Source: Anaeramoeba flamelloides (Eukaryota; Metamonada; Anaeramoebidae). From it: a DNA stretch of 64,000 nucleotides. Of this stretch, positions 37,871 to 50,236 are shown in pieces. The notes beneath the pieces were generated by a model. It worked only from the letters and a program-made list of their open reading frames with translations, ran no database searches and was not told where the DNA came from. Position numbers and translations under genes: made by a program. The stretch is taken from NCBI GenBank assembly GCA_027625915.1, contig JANTQA010000032.1, positions 3,348,001 through 3,412,000 of the forward strand, in the 5' to 3' direction. Every line of letters begins with the position of its first letter. Position 1 is the stretch's first letter.

Positions 37871-38444
37871 ATGCCTCCAAAAAAACAAGGTGAATCTTTT
37901 TTGTTTCAATTCTAGCTTTTAACAAAATGCACCTTCTGTACTTAAAATACTTTTGTTCTATCTTTTTTCTTTAAAAAATTTTTTTCTTTTTCATTTGAAT
38001 CTTTCAAACACAACAAATATTCAAACTAAAACAAATTGCGTTTTATAGAAGTTGAAAAAGGTAATTTTTTTTTTGAAAAACAAACAAGATCTCTTTTTGA
38101 AATCTAACTTCATTGGTTGTTTTTTTTGTTTTGTTGGTTTTCTCTTCTTTTTTTTTATTTGCCAAAATTTAGTTGATATAAAACTTATGCCAATTGGCAA
38201 TGTACCAAAATTAAAAAAAGCGAAAGTATTTAAATTAAGGCGTGCTGATCCTTTTTTAGTCGTTCAGCAAGGTGTAACTAAAGTTTTTTCCAAACATTTA
38301 AAAAAAGGACAGGTCTTCACCTTTTCGCTTCAGGCTTCGTTTACACCTTCACCTGACGAAACGCTTGGCAACTTGACCGAGTGCTTTGGACAAAACAATA
38401 CCTCACTTGAAGTTGGTTACTCTTTAACCCCGAACTATGGTTAA
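37871..38444 (+). CDS. ATG12: Ubiquitin-like autophagy protein ATG12
   Basis: Exons 37871-37889, a 12-nt exon 38049-38060, and 38173-38444 give 100 aa. The start reads MPPKKQ|EVEK|VDIKLMPIGN. The body has the ATG12 pattern: VDIKLMPIGNVPKLKK, a central helix, FTPSPDETLGNLTECFG, and a final Gly with no further residues, as needed for conjugation. In the family ATG7 and ATG10 join this Gly to a Lys of ATG5, and the conjugate promotes ATG8 lipidation on autophagosome membranes. The protein lacks the long N-terminal extension of yeast Atg12. Both introns are short GT-AG introns. The microexon is in frame and optional by phase, so skipping it would only remove four residues. Confidence 0.9.
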
Positions 38445-39364
38445 ATTTTTGCTTAATATTTTGCTCAATTTAATTATCTATGGTTTTCTTTTTATGAATA
38501 AACTTGTTAAAGTTTGTTTCTTCATCATATTGTTTTTGTTTTTTGAAATCTTCTTTTTTTTAGTTTTTGTGATTTGATAATTTTATACAATGTTCTTTGA
38601 TTTATTAAAACATTTAGTGAATACCTACATTTCAAATAATATTGGTAAATAAATAACAAAAACATAAAATTAAAACTCTTTTGATTTTTTTTTCTCTTCT
38701 TTTAGCCTCTTTTTCTTTAATCTTTACCTAAAATTAAAACACCCCCAGCCCATTTCGTTTGTTGGTAGTATTAACTTAAAGAGGTAACAAACTGATCCTT
38801 AGAATAAATACTGATAAATTCAAAAAAAAGCTTCAAGGACTAGGTTCCCACCCTTGAGGGGGTTGAGTAATTGTGTTATTTCACTTTCGCTTCTCAAAAA
38901 AAATTTTCACACGGAAGAAATTGGACAAAAAAAAAAACAAAAACATTTTTTGTTATCTTTACCTTTTCACGCAGACTTTTTTTCTCTCTTTTTCAATAAA
39001 AGAAAATTGAAAATAACAAAAATAATAATTGCAAAAAATGGCTTTTGGGGATTTTCAAGTGCATTTCGAATTTGAGAGCATTTCAAACTTGTAAAAGTAA
39101 ATTTAAAAAAGATGTAGAACTGCTCTAGAAAATAGTGTGAGTTCTAAAAGTTGAAACGGAAATTCTAAAATATTAAAATCAAAATTTAGTATGATCTTAT
39201 AAGGTAAAAATTGTGAAAATTGTGAAAATTTCACATTTTTTCTAAGAGTAATTCTCCTTGGACAAATATTACTTGGATTACATAACTTATTCAAGGGTGA
39301 TTTTATCGATTATTTCACTGTTTTCATATAAAAACGTAGTCCTTAAGGAACTAGCCTCTATAAG

Positions 39365-39515
39365 TCTTTTTTTTTTGACCAATTTCTAAATAAGGATTCC
39401 TTTTCTAGAAATAAGTTTAATATTGAATATAAACAGGATTTTTCAAATCTTAGTTATTGGTAAAAAATTTCTCAATCTCTATTAAATTTAGGTAAAAAAA
39501 TTTAATAGAGATTAG
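39365..39515 (+). repeat. Dispersed repeat, partner at 11400-11560
   Basis: Same order of words as its partner (AAATAAGGATTCCTT, AAACAGGATTTTTCAAATCT, GGTAAAAAATTT), about 85-90% alike by eye. Confidence 0.65.
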
Positions 39516-39836
39516 TACATTAAACTTTTTGGTTCAATTTCCATTTTTCATTTAATCTTGTAAACCAACTTTTAAAACATTCCTTTTTTCCAACAACAGT
39601 CATGTAGTTATTAACACACTTACAAGTTTTCTTTGTGTTTAAAACAATAAATTCTTTCTTCAAAACTCGGAAAAACATTTTCAAAAATAGAAAACGAAAT
39701 GAAAATTTTAAAACTTTTTTGTGAATTTATCAGTATTGATAAGGATCATTCAATTTTTTATTTATCTTATCAAAAGTAATTTTGAAAAAAAAAAAAATCA
39801 CCAAAATAAATATATACGGTTATTTTACGATTTGTA

Positions 39837-40065
39837 CTGTGAATTGTAAAATTAAAAGATTAAAATTTTCATTAATCTTTCCAAAAAAATCACCTGGCAA
39901 GAATAAGAATAAAAATAAATATCAAAAGTGCATCAATTCTCAAAAGGGTAATGAAAAATTTAAGGTGGTTTTAAGAATTCTAAATTTGAAATTTAACATA
40001 ATTTATAAAATTATGTTTTTGGAAGCTGAATGAAAATTTTGTTCAATTTATTTTGCAACAAATAG
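39837..40065. mobile_element. MITE family C, copy 1
   Basis: 229 bp, TA on both sides. Ends CTGTGAATTGTAAAAT and the complement of CTATTTGTTGCAAAAT. Same length and ends as 62085-62311. Confidence 0.75.
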
Positions 40066-41234
40066 TAAATGAAAATTTTCAATTTCAAGTTCCCAAATAT
40101 TGGGCAAATTATAAACGAAAAAATCTCAAAGAACTTTACAAAGTCAATTAGAAATACTAATTTTAGAGATTTTAATTAAGCTCGCTTTCTGAACTTTTGA
40201 GATAAAATTTTATTTTATTAATTTGATTTTAATTGGAATTATAAATTGAAAAGAACTAAAGAAAGAATTACCATCTAAAACAGAAGAGAATAAATCAAAT
40301 GTTAAGATACCAAAAGATTTTGTAAAAAATCTGATAAGAAAAATCAAAGTAGAAAATTTTATGACTTTGAACATAAAAATAGAAAATGTGAAAGATATAG
40401 AAACCTTTTTTGATCTCTCCTCAACTTTGCCTGATTCTTCTTCATATTCAAAATCAAATACAAATTATATTAAAAATTTGAATTTAATTTTTTGAGAAAA
40501 TTCAACAAAATCACTACATATATTATCACAAGCCCATAACATTAAATTTGAAAAAAAATGAAGATCTACAAAAATTAGCCTTTAACAAAAGTTTGAAAAG
40601 AACCAAAAAAAAAAACTTAAAAAAAAAAAGAATTTTTAAAAACAAAATTTTTTTGTCAAGCTTTTAATCAAGTTCACGTACCTTGACACACCAAACACCA
40701 AATTTTAAAAAACAAATAAAATAACAAGATATTGGAAGATCAAGTAAAAAGCCCAAAAAAATTATGAATATTTTCAATTATTATTTGAAAAACTAAATCA
40801 ACAAGATTACAGAAATCACAGAAATCACAGAAACCTTAATTTAAAATTTTTATTTCTTTTTTGATTTATTTTTAACAAGTCAATTCAGCCACTTTAATGC
40901 TTTATTTATTTTTAATTAGTGATACAGGGTAGGTACGATGGAAATGATAAACTTTGAAATTATCGTAAACTCGAAGATCATTAGGCTTGAAATTAAATAA
41001 ATTTTTAAATAATATTGTGAAAATCAGAGTAAAATATCCCTATCTATGATTTATAAAATCCATTTTTTTAACCAAAAATACTTTTTTATTGTTAAAAGAG
41101 GAAATAAATTGCAATTTTTTTTTTTTTTTTGTGAAAAAATAAGAATATTTGTATTAAATTCAGAGATAAAAGTCTTTGATCTAATTTAAAAATAAAAAAT
41201 ATTATTAAATTTAAAATTAAACATTTCAGTTAAG

Positions 41235-41939
41235 TATAAACTATTTTTCAGTCAAATGGACCCTGTTGTAATGGGTAAAATACATGTGTTTAACGGGTTT
41301 GCATAGATATTAGAAGAAAAATTTTATTTTGGAAATTTTCAAAATTGAAATCATTTTTTCACATTTTTGTTTTTTTTTTTCGATTTTTTTTTTTTAAACG
41401 TCATTCAGTTGCAAAATTTTTTTTAATTACAAGATCAATAGTCACTTGGTAAAAATGTGTTATTCTAAGGTTATTGAAACCATAGAAAAGATTGTTGAGA
41501 AATCATATTGATTTCTATTGCAATTATATTCGATCTTTGATCTTGATATTTTTTTAATTAATGTCAAAAATTTTTTGCTTCATTTTCATTTCCTTTTGTA
41601 GATAGAGACCACAAATACCAACAAACTCCGTTTGAGGACTTGATTTCTATAAGAAAAGTATGAAAAATGAAGTGAAAAATGTTTCATATTTATTATTCAA
41701 ATACCAGTAGAAGTTCAAAACAAACATTGTTGTTTTTCTCAATGGATCCCTAAGAATTTTAGTTTTTCAATTTTTAAGAAAATTTATTGATTAATTAGTT
41801 TTCTTTCAGACATATATCAACAATTATTTGGTGTGTATTATTCTGTTTATTTCTGATTTGTTCTTCAAAGGTCAATTATATAAAATAATTGATATTTGAA
41901 AAAAACGTTGGGCCCCTTTGACTGTAACAGAGTTTATGT
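41235..41939 (+). mobile_element. MITE family B, copy 1
   Basis: ~700 bp. The left end contains ATAAACTATTTTTCAGTC then AAATGGACCC, and the right end is the complement of ATAAACTCTGTTACAGTC then AAAGGGGCCC. Nearly identical, in reverse, to 51455-52157. No ORF. Confidence 0.75.
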
Positions 41940-43057
41940 AATCCATTTTATCCAAATAAAAGAAAAAAAATATAAAACCAAACAATAAAAAACTAATATC
42001 CAAAAATTTGAGAAACCAAGGAAAAAAAACTGCATTAACAAATTTTTTCAAATTTCACCCACAATTATTGAGTGATCAAATGATTAATTACCTTCAACTC
42101 ATATAATTCTTCTATTTAACTAAATTCAACTTTAACCCTCTATCAGTCATCGAAAAAAATACTGATCAAACTAAAGAGATTACCTATCTAGAAAAATTGA
42201 AAAAGAAAAAAAAATAAAAATTTATTTGGAATTTCATTTTATCCAAATAATTTTCAATGGATTAGCTTCATTGTCTTATTATGTTGTATTCAAAGATTTG
42301 TGTTTTTTTTTTTTTTTTCTTTGAATTTGCAATTAACATAAAAATCAGACAAAGAACTATTTTACAGACTATTGTTATTTAATAAAAAGTGTGTTGTTTT
42401 AAATAAACTTTTTTGTGGTTTTTTTTTTTTAAATTGAAAAAAAAAAAACTTTTCAAAAAAAAGAAATTTTTCAAAATGAGGATTATTTATGATAAAAACC
42501 AATTTACAAAACTATATTTTATATTAATAAAAAGAAACAAATGACTTTTTGACAATGCTTATGTATTGTGTAAAGATCTGGTCATTTTTTGATTGTACTT
42601 ATAATAAACACTAAATTATTTTTTAAAAGTTTTAAATTTCTCAATCTACAAAAAAAAAAAAAAAGTTAACAGTTTTTTCAAATAAACTTGCTTTTATTAT
42701 TGTTGTTGTTTAATAGAGGGGGTTATTAACACCTCTTATATGTGGTTAGGTTTACTTGAGCTTTAAGAAATAAAAACCAAAATTGAAGAAATTTTCAGTT
42801 TATTTCTTAAATTAAAAAAAACCTATCACTTTCCGTTAGGTTTTCTTGAGTTTTCTATTTTATTCCAAAAATCAATATATTTTCATTAGGTTTTGTTGAG
42901 TTTTCTATTTATTTGTGAAGTGTTCTAGGTTTTTTTTACTTTTTGAAATAAACTGAAAATTTTAATAAATTTTCGGTTTATTTCGAAAAGTAAAAAAAAA
43001 CCTAACGAAAATCAATAGATTTTCCAAATAAAACAGAAAATCAAAAAAAAATATCTT

Positions 43058-43788
43058 TGGCTTTTCCAGAATTTATTAAAATTGAGTAAAATCTTTAGAT
43101 TTTTTTCTCTCTCTCTCTTTTTTTTTTTTTTGAATTCTGGTCAAGCTTCTTTAGGTTTTTTTTATTTGAGAAAAAAAAAAAGAAAAATCAATATATTTTC
43201 AGATTTAAACATAGAACATCAATAAAAATTTCACTAGCTTTTCCAGAATTTAAAAGAATTTCGTTAAATCTTAGATTTTACTTCATCCTTTTGAAATCTA
43301 GAAAAACTAGGCACTCTTTTTAACTTGGTAGCACTTACAGGATTCCTTAATTTTTATTTGTGATTTTTATAAAATACTCAAAAATAAATTTATTAGCCAC
43401 TATGGCTAATAAACGTTATTGGATCTTTTTTTTTTTTGTACTAATACTAAAAATATTATTATTTTTTAATATATTAGAAATGTCAATTTTTTAACATTCC
43501 GATATCCAGATTTTGCGATTATTTTCATAGACAGGGTATTTCCATAGAAAATAGTATTTTTCTTCAATAATATCTAAATTGTTTATTTTTTTACATAATT
43601 CACATAGTTTTGATTTATTTTTATTCATTGTCTAAGAATTTATTTAAGATAATTTGTAAAAAAATTTTACTTTCAAAATCAAATCCGAACCCTTCCATTT
43701 TAAATATCTATAGTTACAAGTTTTCCAGAACTCAAAAGAATTGAGCAAAATTATTGATTTTTCTCTGTTCTTTTGAATTCTGGAAAAC
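43058..43788. repeat. Cluster of three foldback hairpin elements
   Basis: Palindromes at 43058-43146, 43234-43310 and 43720-43788, each reading CTTTTCCAGAATT...AAAATC...GAATTCTGGAAAA or close to it. Around them are longer arms with AACCTAAC and ATTTTCGGTTTATTTC. Confidence 0.65.
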
Positions 43789-44692
43789 TTTCTCAGCGTT
43801 TTTTTTAAATTTAAGAAATAAGCAGAAAAATTCATAAATTTTGTTTTATTTCTCAAATTAAAAAAAAATGAGTTCTTGATGACACAGCAGCTGATTGATG
43901 GTGTTATTGTTTTGGATAATTTTTAAATAGCTTTGAGGGGTGCAGTTAAGTGCCTTAGAGTGCCTATTTTTTATTTTTTTTTATATTTTTGAAATAAAAA
44001 GAAAATTTTTAAAAGTTTCTTATCTTATCTAAAATTAAAAAAAAAACAAACACCAACTTTCCAAAATATAAAAAAATGCACTAGTGTAAATATGAGTGTT
44101 GTAAAAAATAGATTTTTTTTTCAATTTTCGAGATAATTAAAGAGTTCCATGCATTTAACCAAATTTTGGTAATAATAAATATAATATCTGATTATCTTAA
44201 TAGAATAATAATAATTTTAATCAAAAAATCGTTTGGTATATTCCAGTCTTTCTTTGGTTTCTTTAATTTAATCCCCAAAGTTCGTGATTGGATCTTCTGA
44301 TGAAATGAAATTTTGGTAATTTCTAATTTAACAAAATTCACTTTGAAAAAAGTGTTACTCAAAATATTTGGTTAATTCTTTTAAACGGTTTGAGTGGCAC
44401 TTTTTAAAACTTCAGTTACTCACTTTTTCAAAACGGCTTGACTACCAAATGAATTTTTGATTCAATTTGTCATTTCGAAAATTGTTTCAACATTCTTTTC
44501 AAAAAAACAATCATGATCTTTAAAGATTCAAAAAGTTTTCGAAATAACTTTTTGTTTTGGATAGATTGAAAATATTGGTTGTTAAAAGGGTCTCCCCTTT
44601 TGGTATTTATTGTAAGATAGGGTGTATTGGTATTTATATTTATAAAAAAAATTGCATTGTGAAAAAAACATAATTTTTGCTTTTTTTTGATT

Positions 44693-45473
44693 TTATCTAC
44701 CAGAATTACTTTGTTGTGGATTAGCAACACCACCTAGAAGTTTTCCTAATAAGCCACCACCACCGTTTTCTTGTTGCATTTGCTTTAATTCCTCTGGATC
44801 GATACTTCCAGATAATTTTGGGAGAATAAACATGGAAAAGAGAGACACAGCGATCATGATCCCCATTGGGCTTTTAAAAATTTTCAAGGGATTAAGTGGC
44901 TGCCCCTTTTCATAGTATACCTTTGGGCTATATGGTGTCAGCTTTAATGGGTGTCTTACTGTTTTGAAAGTTTCGTCAGCAGTTTTTGCTCTGATTGTTT
45001 GGCCCTTGGTGCAGACATCAATTTTTAGCGGAGAAAAAGCATAATTCTTTGAGTCGACTTCTAAAAAATAGACACCACTTTCTATTGAAGAACTAATTTG
45101 TTGTTCAACAAGGGTTTTGTTTGAATAAGATCGTTATTTATCCGAAAGAAGCAAACAATACAAGAAAATTTCCAAAAAAAAAAGAAAAAAACAAATTCAG
45201 AATAAATGTTGATAAATTCAACACAAAAGTATTCTTAAAGAAAAAGTGTTCGAAAATTTACAATTTAAATTCGCCATTACGCAAAGTGTAGGCTGTGTGT
45301 TCGCCACCATTTAAAAGAATTTTTACTTGCTCTGGTCTTCTTATTCCTGGAATATAAACCTTTCCTTCAACATCACATACTTTTGTCTTTGTTGTTGTTG
45401 CTGTTGATGTAAGAGAAAACAAAGAAGAAAGAATCAGAACAATTACCAAAGTTGTTGGATAAAATACTTTCAT
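44693..45473 (-). CDS. EMC7: ER membrane protein complex subunit 7 (EMC7)
   Basis: Exons 45473-45262 and 45092-44693 give 203 aa. A 169-bp GT-AG intron in phase 2 joins NGEFK|F|SSIESGVYFLEV. The first ~25 residues are a clear signal peptide (MKVFYPTTLVIVLILSS). A lumenal beta-sandwich follows: CDVEGKVYIPG, VKILLNGGEHTAY, GEFKF, SGVYFLEVDSKNYAFSPLKI. Then come SPMGIMIAVSLFSMFILPKL, the conserved MGIM/MFILPK transmembrane segment (~146-164), and a cytosolic tail with DPEELKQMQQE. EMC7 belongs to the EMC insertase that places tail-anchored and polytopic membrane proteins in the ER. Length and topology match the family. The downstream ORF ends GGVANPQQSNSGR, rich in Gly/Asn. Identification rests on the SGxYxxEV, LxPK and DPE patterns, recalled rather than searched. 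Confidence 0.87.
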
Positions 45474-46119
45474 GAGACCAAATAATAAAAAAAATGATAA
45501 AATGTTTTAAGTTTTTTATATTTCAATAACCAGCAAAATGATCAAAATTTTAAAGTGACGAGTAAACTTTATTTATTTTATTTTCCCAAAGTAAATCAAG
45601 GACTCATTTCAACCTTGATAAAATTAAACTTTGATAAACGATCTTCTTTATCAACTTTAGAGAAATGAATAATCATTTTTAAAAGAGTTCATTTTAAACT
45701 AATTAATTTTTCAGTTAAAAGATCAAGGTATTTTTTTTTTGGATTTTTGGACCAAATTAGAAAAAGGAATATATTATTAAACAGTTTTATTTTTCTGAAA
45801 TCTCACTTTAAGTTATTTCTGAGATTCTGTACAAACAAATAACCTTGAACCCTTCCCTCTTATTCTAAAAAATATAAGAAAAAATAAATAAAATATAGAA
45901 TCCTTGAGATCTGAAAAAATTGATTAGTTATTGGATTGATATATATTGAATAAATTTCTTGAAAATTTAAAAGATTATTTAATATTTGTTTTCAATTAAT
46001 AAGATTATTAAACAACGAACTATTAGTATTAAAATTGGTTATTTGTTGATATCTATTATTTTTTTTTATAAAAAATTAAAAACCAAAATTCTTAATGATT
46101 TAGTTTGAGAAAAATAAAT

Positions 46120-46430
46120 ATATTCATTTTGTTCTCAAATTGAAGATCCAAATAAAATTCCAATACAAATCAATAGGATTTTTTCTCCAATAATTTTCAC
46201 TGTTTCAGTAACAATAGAATAATACGCTTTTACCAAGTGACTATAGATCTTGTAATAAAAAAAAAATTGCAAATAATTATTATGTCAAAAAAAAAACATA
46301 GAAACAAAAAAAAGTTAAAACATGAAAAAATGATTTTATTTTTGAAATTTCCAAAATAAATATTTTCTTCGAATATCAATTAAAACACTTTAATACACTC
46401 TTAATGGGAAAAAGCCCAATAAAAGCATGT
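46120..46430 (-). mobile_element. MITE family B, partial copy (minus)
   Basis: Aligns with 51870-52090: TTTTACCAAGTGACTAT followed by GATCTTG, AAAAAATGATTT, TTTCCAAAATAAA. One terminal repeat is not recognisable. Confidence 0.55.
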
Positions 46431-47270
46431 AATCTTTAATTAAACTCATCTACAATTATCACAGAATAAATGGTAAAAAAAAATAACAGGATTCTTTTAA
46501 GAGTTTTTGAACTTTCAACTTGAACTTCAAAAAGATTTGAGTTTCCAATCTTATTACTTTCTTTTTTGTCTTCAAATTTCGAACTCATGTGGAAAGTTTT
46601 GGTAATCTTAAAAAAAGGAAAAAAAATAATTTAAATTTGGTAAAATTTCATATTTATTTGGAATTTGATAAAAAATTTTACAAATTAATAATATTGATTG
46701 AAGGAGTTGATGTATACAATGTTGAGGTCTAAAATTAAAATATATTATTATTAGTTGTAATTCAAATTAGTTTTCTATGGTCAAAATGTCTATAAAAAAT
46801 AAATAAGTCAAGTAGTTATATTTGTTATTCCCATCAATTAAAAATTGCACTATGTATTAGTAAAAAAATCAAGAATTTCAGAAAAATATCTACATTTCGC
46901 CACAAATTGAAATTTTAAACATTTATTAAGTTGAATGTAAAGTTGAAAAAGATTTTTACATGCATTAGGACTCGAAATATAGATTATTTGCTAAAAAATT
47001 CAATTTTTTTTCTTTTTATTGTAATTTAAGGGAGAAGTTTAGAATTCCTCTTGTTTACCTGAATTCCTAAACTTGAATTTAAAAATGGTATAAAAAATTC
47101 AAACATGGTTTTATTATCTACCAGAGCGAATAAAAATATTGAATCTTGTTTATTAATAATATTAAAAATATTATTATTATTTGAAATAAGTGAAAAATTA
47201 TTTTTTTCTAATTCAAAAATCCAGATTTTACGATTATCTTCATAGGCTGGACAGTCGTTAGGTTTTCCAG

Positions 47271-47331
47271 AATTTAAAAGAATGGAGTAAAATCAAAGAT
47301 TTTACGCAATTATTTTGAATCCTGGAGAACC
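47271..47331. repeat. Foldback hairpin element
   Basis: GGTTTTCCAGAATTTAAAAG, AAAATCAAAGATTTTA centre, and the matching right arm ending CCTGGAGAACC. Same family as 43720-43788. Confidence 0.7.
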
Positions 47332-49363
47332 TAGACATGATCACAGAGAAAATGATACAAATCTTCAATGATATCTAAATCTTTATTGGTTTTACACAAT
47401 TGACAAAATTCTGCTTTATTTTTATTCAAAAAAATCAATTCTTTTAAAAACAATTAAATAATTAACTTTGAGATTATTTTGACCAATTTTTTCTCAAATA
47501 TTAGGAATATAATGAATTAAAACAAGAAATTTTATCTAAATGAAACTAAAAAATCAATCTTTGGCTGTTTATATTGATGATTATTGAGTAAACATATGAA
47601 ATTAAAAAAAAAAAAAAAAAGAATACTTTTGAAAGTTCTTAAAATGGATTATTAAATCCCTGGAATACTATTATTTTGAGTTTCAATCTTTATATATTCG
47701 GAAAAGAAATTCAAAAAAAAATTACAAAATAAAAAATTTTTCTTATATGATCATTATGTAAAAAATGTAACAAATTATTGTTTAATCATATTTAGTTAGG
47801 AATTTTTTTTGTGTAATTTAAACAAAAAATAGTGAATATGATTTGCTTTCAATTTTAGTAGACTCTCATTCTAGACCAATCTAGGGTGAAGTTAATTCCT
47901 GAATTCTCATACCCAGAAGTTTCTTTCAGAAAAAGTCAAAAACTGGAGAAGTTTTTTCCAGGATACTTATAAACAGGAAAAAAAATCAAGTAAATTTCAT
48001 AACTGATCCAAAAAAAAAAAAAATTTCAACATTTTTTAATTGGGAAATGAAGTTTAAATTTGATTACAAAAATACCAAACCTACAATTTAAGCCATTTTC
48101 CGAATTGGGTTATTGTTTTTAAAAGTTTTGATCCATTTTTCTTACATTTTTGAAAAGTTCCAAATTCAAACTATTTTTGTATTTATTTCAAAAAAAAACT
48201 ATTTTATTTGATAGAAGAAAGAAATTTTATTGTTTATGTGGGGAGTTTAACAAAAAAAAACATACATATTAAATGAAATCACTAAGTTCTAAAATAACTA
48301 TTTATTAAAAATCTACTATATTTTAAAAATATTACAGTAATAATTTTAAACTTGAAAATATATATAATTTTATTATTCAAATAGACAGATTTTAAATCCA
48401 TTATTTCTTTTTGTTGAATAAAAAAAAATACAAGAAAAAAAATCAAATAATTCAAAAAATCTCCCAAAATACTTTATAAAACCTGGAAAATTCAACTTAT
48501 AACCCAAAGAAATACATATTAATTTAATTGTTTTTGATCAATAATTAATATACCAATCTTGATTATATGGGAAAGTTATTAATAACCAAAAGATTAAAAT
48601 TATTAATTGATTTATTAATTATTTTTAAAATTTTACAAATATTTTCAACTTATAAAATACATTATAAATTAATAATTCTCATAAAAAAAAAAAAATAGAT
48701 AGTAAAGTATTTAAATAATAAAAAGTATTTTTTTATAATCATAATATTTGTAAAATAAAAATATTACTTAATCTTTTCAATTTAAAGAAATTTATAAGAA
48801 ATTTTCATAAATATTTGTGAATAAAATAAATGTATCAATTTTTTCTGAATCTTCTTAAAGGATCAATATTTGATTTATTTTTCTTATATTTTTAAAATAA
48901 TATTAAAGATTCAAGGTTATTTGTTTGTACAGAATCTCAGAAATTACTAAAAGTGAGATTTCTTAAAAATAATAATTTTTTGCAAATTTTTCTTTTTTGA
49001 AATCCTAAAATCCGAACAAAAAAGATTCAGATCTTTTTACTGAAAATTGATTATAAAAAATTAAAATCATTTAAAAATGATAACCAATTTCTTTTCAGTT
49101 CATAAATTAGTTTGTTAAAAGTGTAATGGTATCCTTGTTATGGAAACAAGTGCTCTATTGCATTTGGTGAATAAAATAAATAGGTTTAATAATCCAATAA
49201 ATGTCAAGTTTTCCAAAGTTTCAATTGGAAAAACTTTTCAAGGAATAGTAAGGTATTTCGATCTTTGGTTTAACTTTAATTAAAAATGGAAACAAATTTC
49301 ACTTCATTGTATTTACTAAACTTTTTCAAACCAGAGAAGATAAAATTTGATATATTTCAAGTA

Positions 49364-49804
49364 ACTGTTGAGAGAAAAATGTTGGACACTGAAAAATGGT
49401 TTGACAGCATTTTGAATTTGGAACATTAGTAAAATTGAAAATCAAATCCTATTGATAACTAGGTGAATTTTATATAAACCCAGGTTTAAATGTGTTACAA
49501 GTTCATTAATCTGTGGTTTGTGTTGAATATTCATTTGAATGGTTGATAATTAAAGTAGATCATGCTATTTTAACAAAAATCCACGTTGTTGTTAAGATTA
49601 GTATTAATTCTGAAAATGGTAATGTTTAAACTTGCTTTAGATTATAAGAGATCAGGTTTTGAAAAAGTAGAATTACATTAATCCTTATTCTAAGAAGTAG
49701 ATTATTGTTATTTTCTTTGGTTATTTCACAAACGATTGAATTTAAAATCATTTTCAGTAATGTTCCCAATTAAAATTACCATCCAACATTTTTCTCTCAA
49801 CAGT
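49364..49804. mobile_element. 441-bp element with a perfect ~23-bp terminal inverted repeat
   Basis: ACTGTTGAGAGAAAAATGT followed by TGGA at the left is exactly complemented at the right end. The interior has no ORF. No clear target duplication. Confidence 0.65.
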
Positions 49805-50236
49805 AAAGTCTATTTGCAATAGAAAAATTAAGATATGAAAATTTGCCCTATTAAAACTCATAATACCAGTAAGGAGATTTTTGAGTTAACAATTTTTAAC
49901 TTGGTTTTTGAATTCCAAAAGTTTTGTACAATTTTTGAGCTAGTCTAGTTATTAACTGTGAAACAAAATTTTAATTTGTTTGATTTTTAGATAAAAAGAG
50001 AAAAAAATCTATTAGACTTTTTTTTTGAAAGTCATTTGTTTTTTAATTGAAAAAACCAATCTTTTAGTTAATATATTAATCACAAAAGTCAAACATTTTT
50101 CAACAGGACACATCTAAACAATAATTTTTGACAAGACTAAATTCATTTTTCAAGAAATAAAGAACCAAAACTTTTTCATTTTTTTTTTTTCTCATTTTTT
50201 ACTTCAGAATAACCCAAACAAAGTCACCTTACTAAA

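Larger units (their letters stand above)
38445..44692. other. Large intergenic region between ATG12 and EMC7
   Basis: About 6.2 kb with no gene supported. 38700-38900 is GC-richer with no coding signal. Contains a dispersed repeat (39365-39515), MITE family C copy 1 (39837-40065), a short CACAGAAAT tandem at 40811-40838, MITE family B copy 1 (41235-41939), and a dense mosaic of foldback/hairpin units at 42710-44060 with CCTAACG/CGTTAGG and TTTTCCAGAATT words. Flanking genes converge here. Confidence 0.6.
45797..48962. mobile_element. 3.2-kb element with ~130-200-bp terminal inverted repeats
   Basis: 45797-45927 is ~85% identical to the reverse complement of 48833-48962, both containing GAGATTCTGTACAAACAAAT and AACCTTGAA. 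Weaker similarity continues inward for ~70 bp. Inside are a partial family B element (46120-46430, minus orientation), a hairpin (47271-47331) and a piece (47520-47960) repeated at 52170-52620. No long ORF, so it is non-autonomous or a composite. Confidence 0.6.
45474..50236. other. Intergenic region between EMC7 and the iron ADH (divergent genes)
   Basis: 4.8 kb, mostly filled by the 45797-48962 inverted-end element, then a 441-bp TIR element (49364-49804). No gene seen. The two genes are transcribed away from each other, so both promoters must be in this stretch. Confidence 0.6.
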
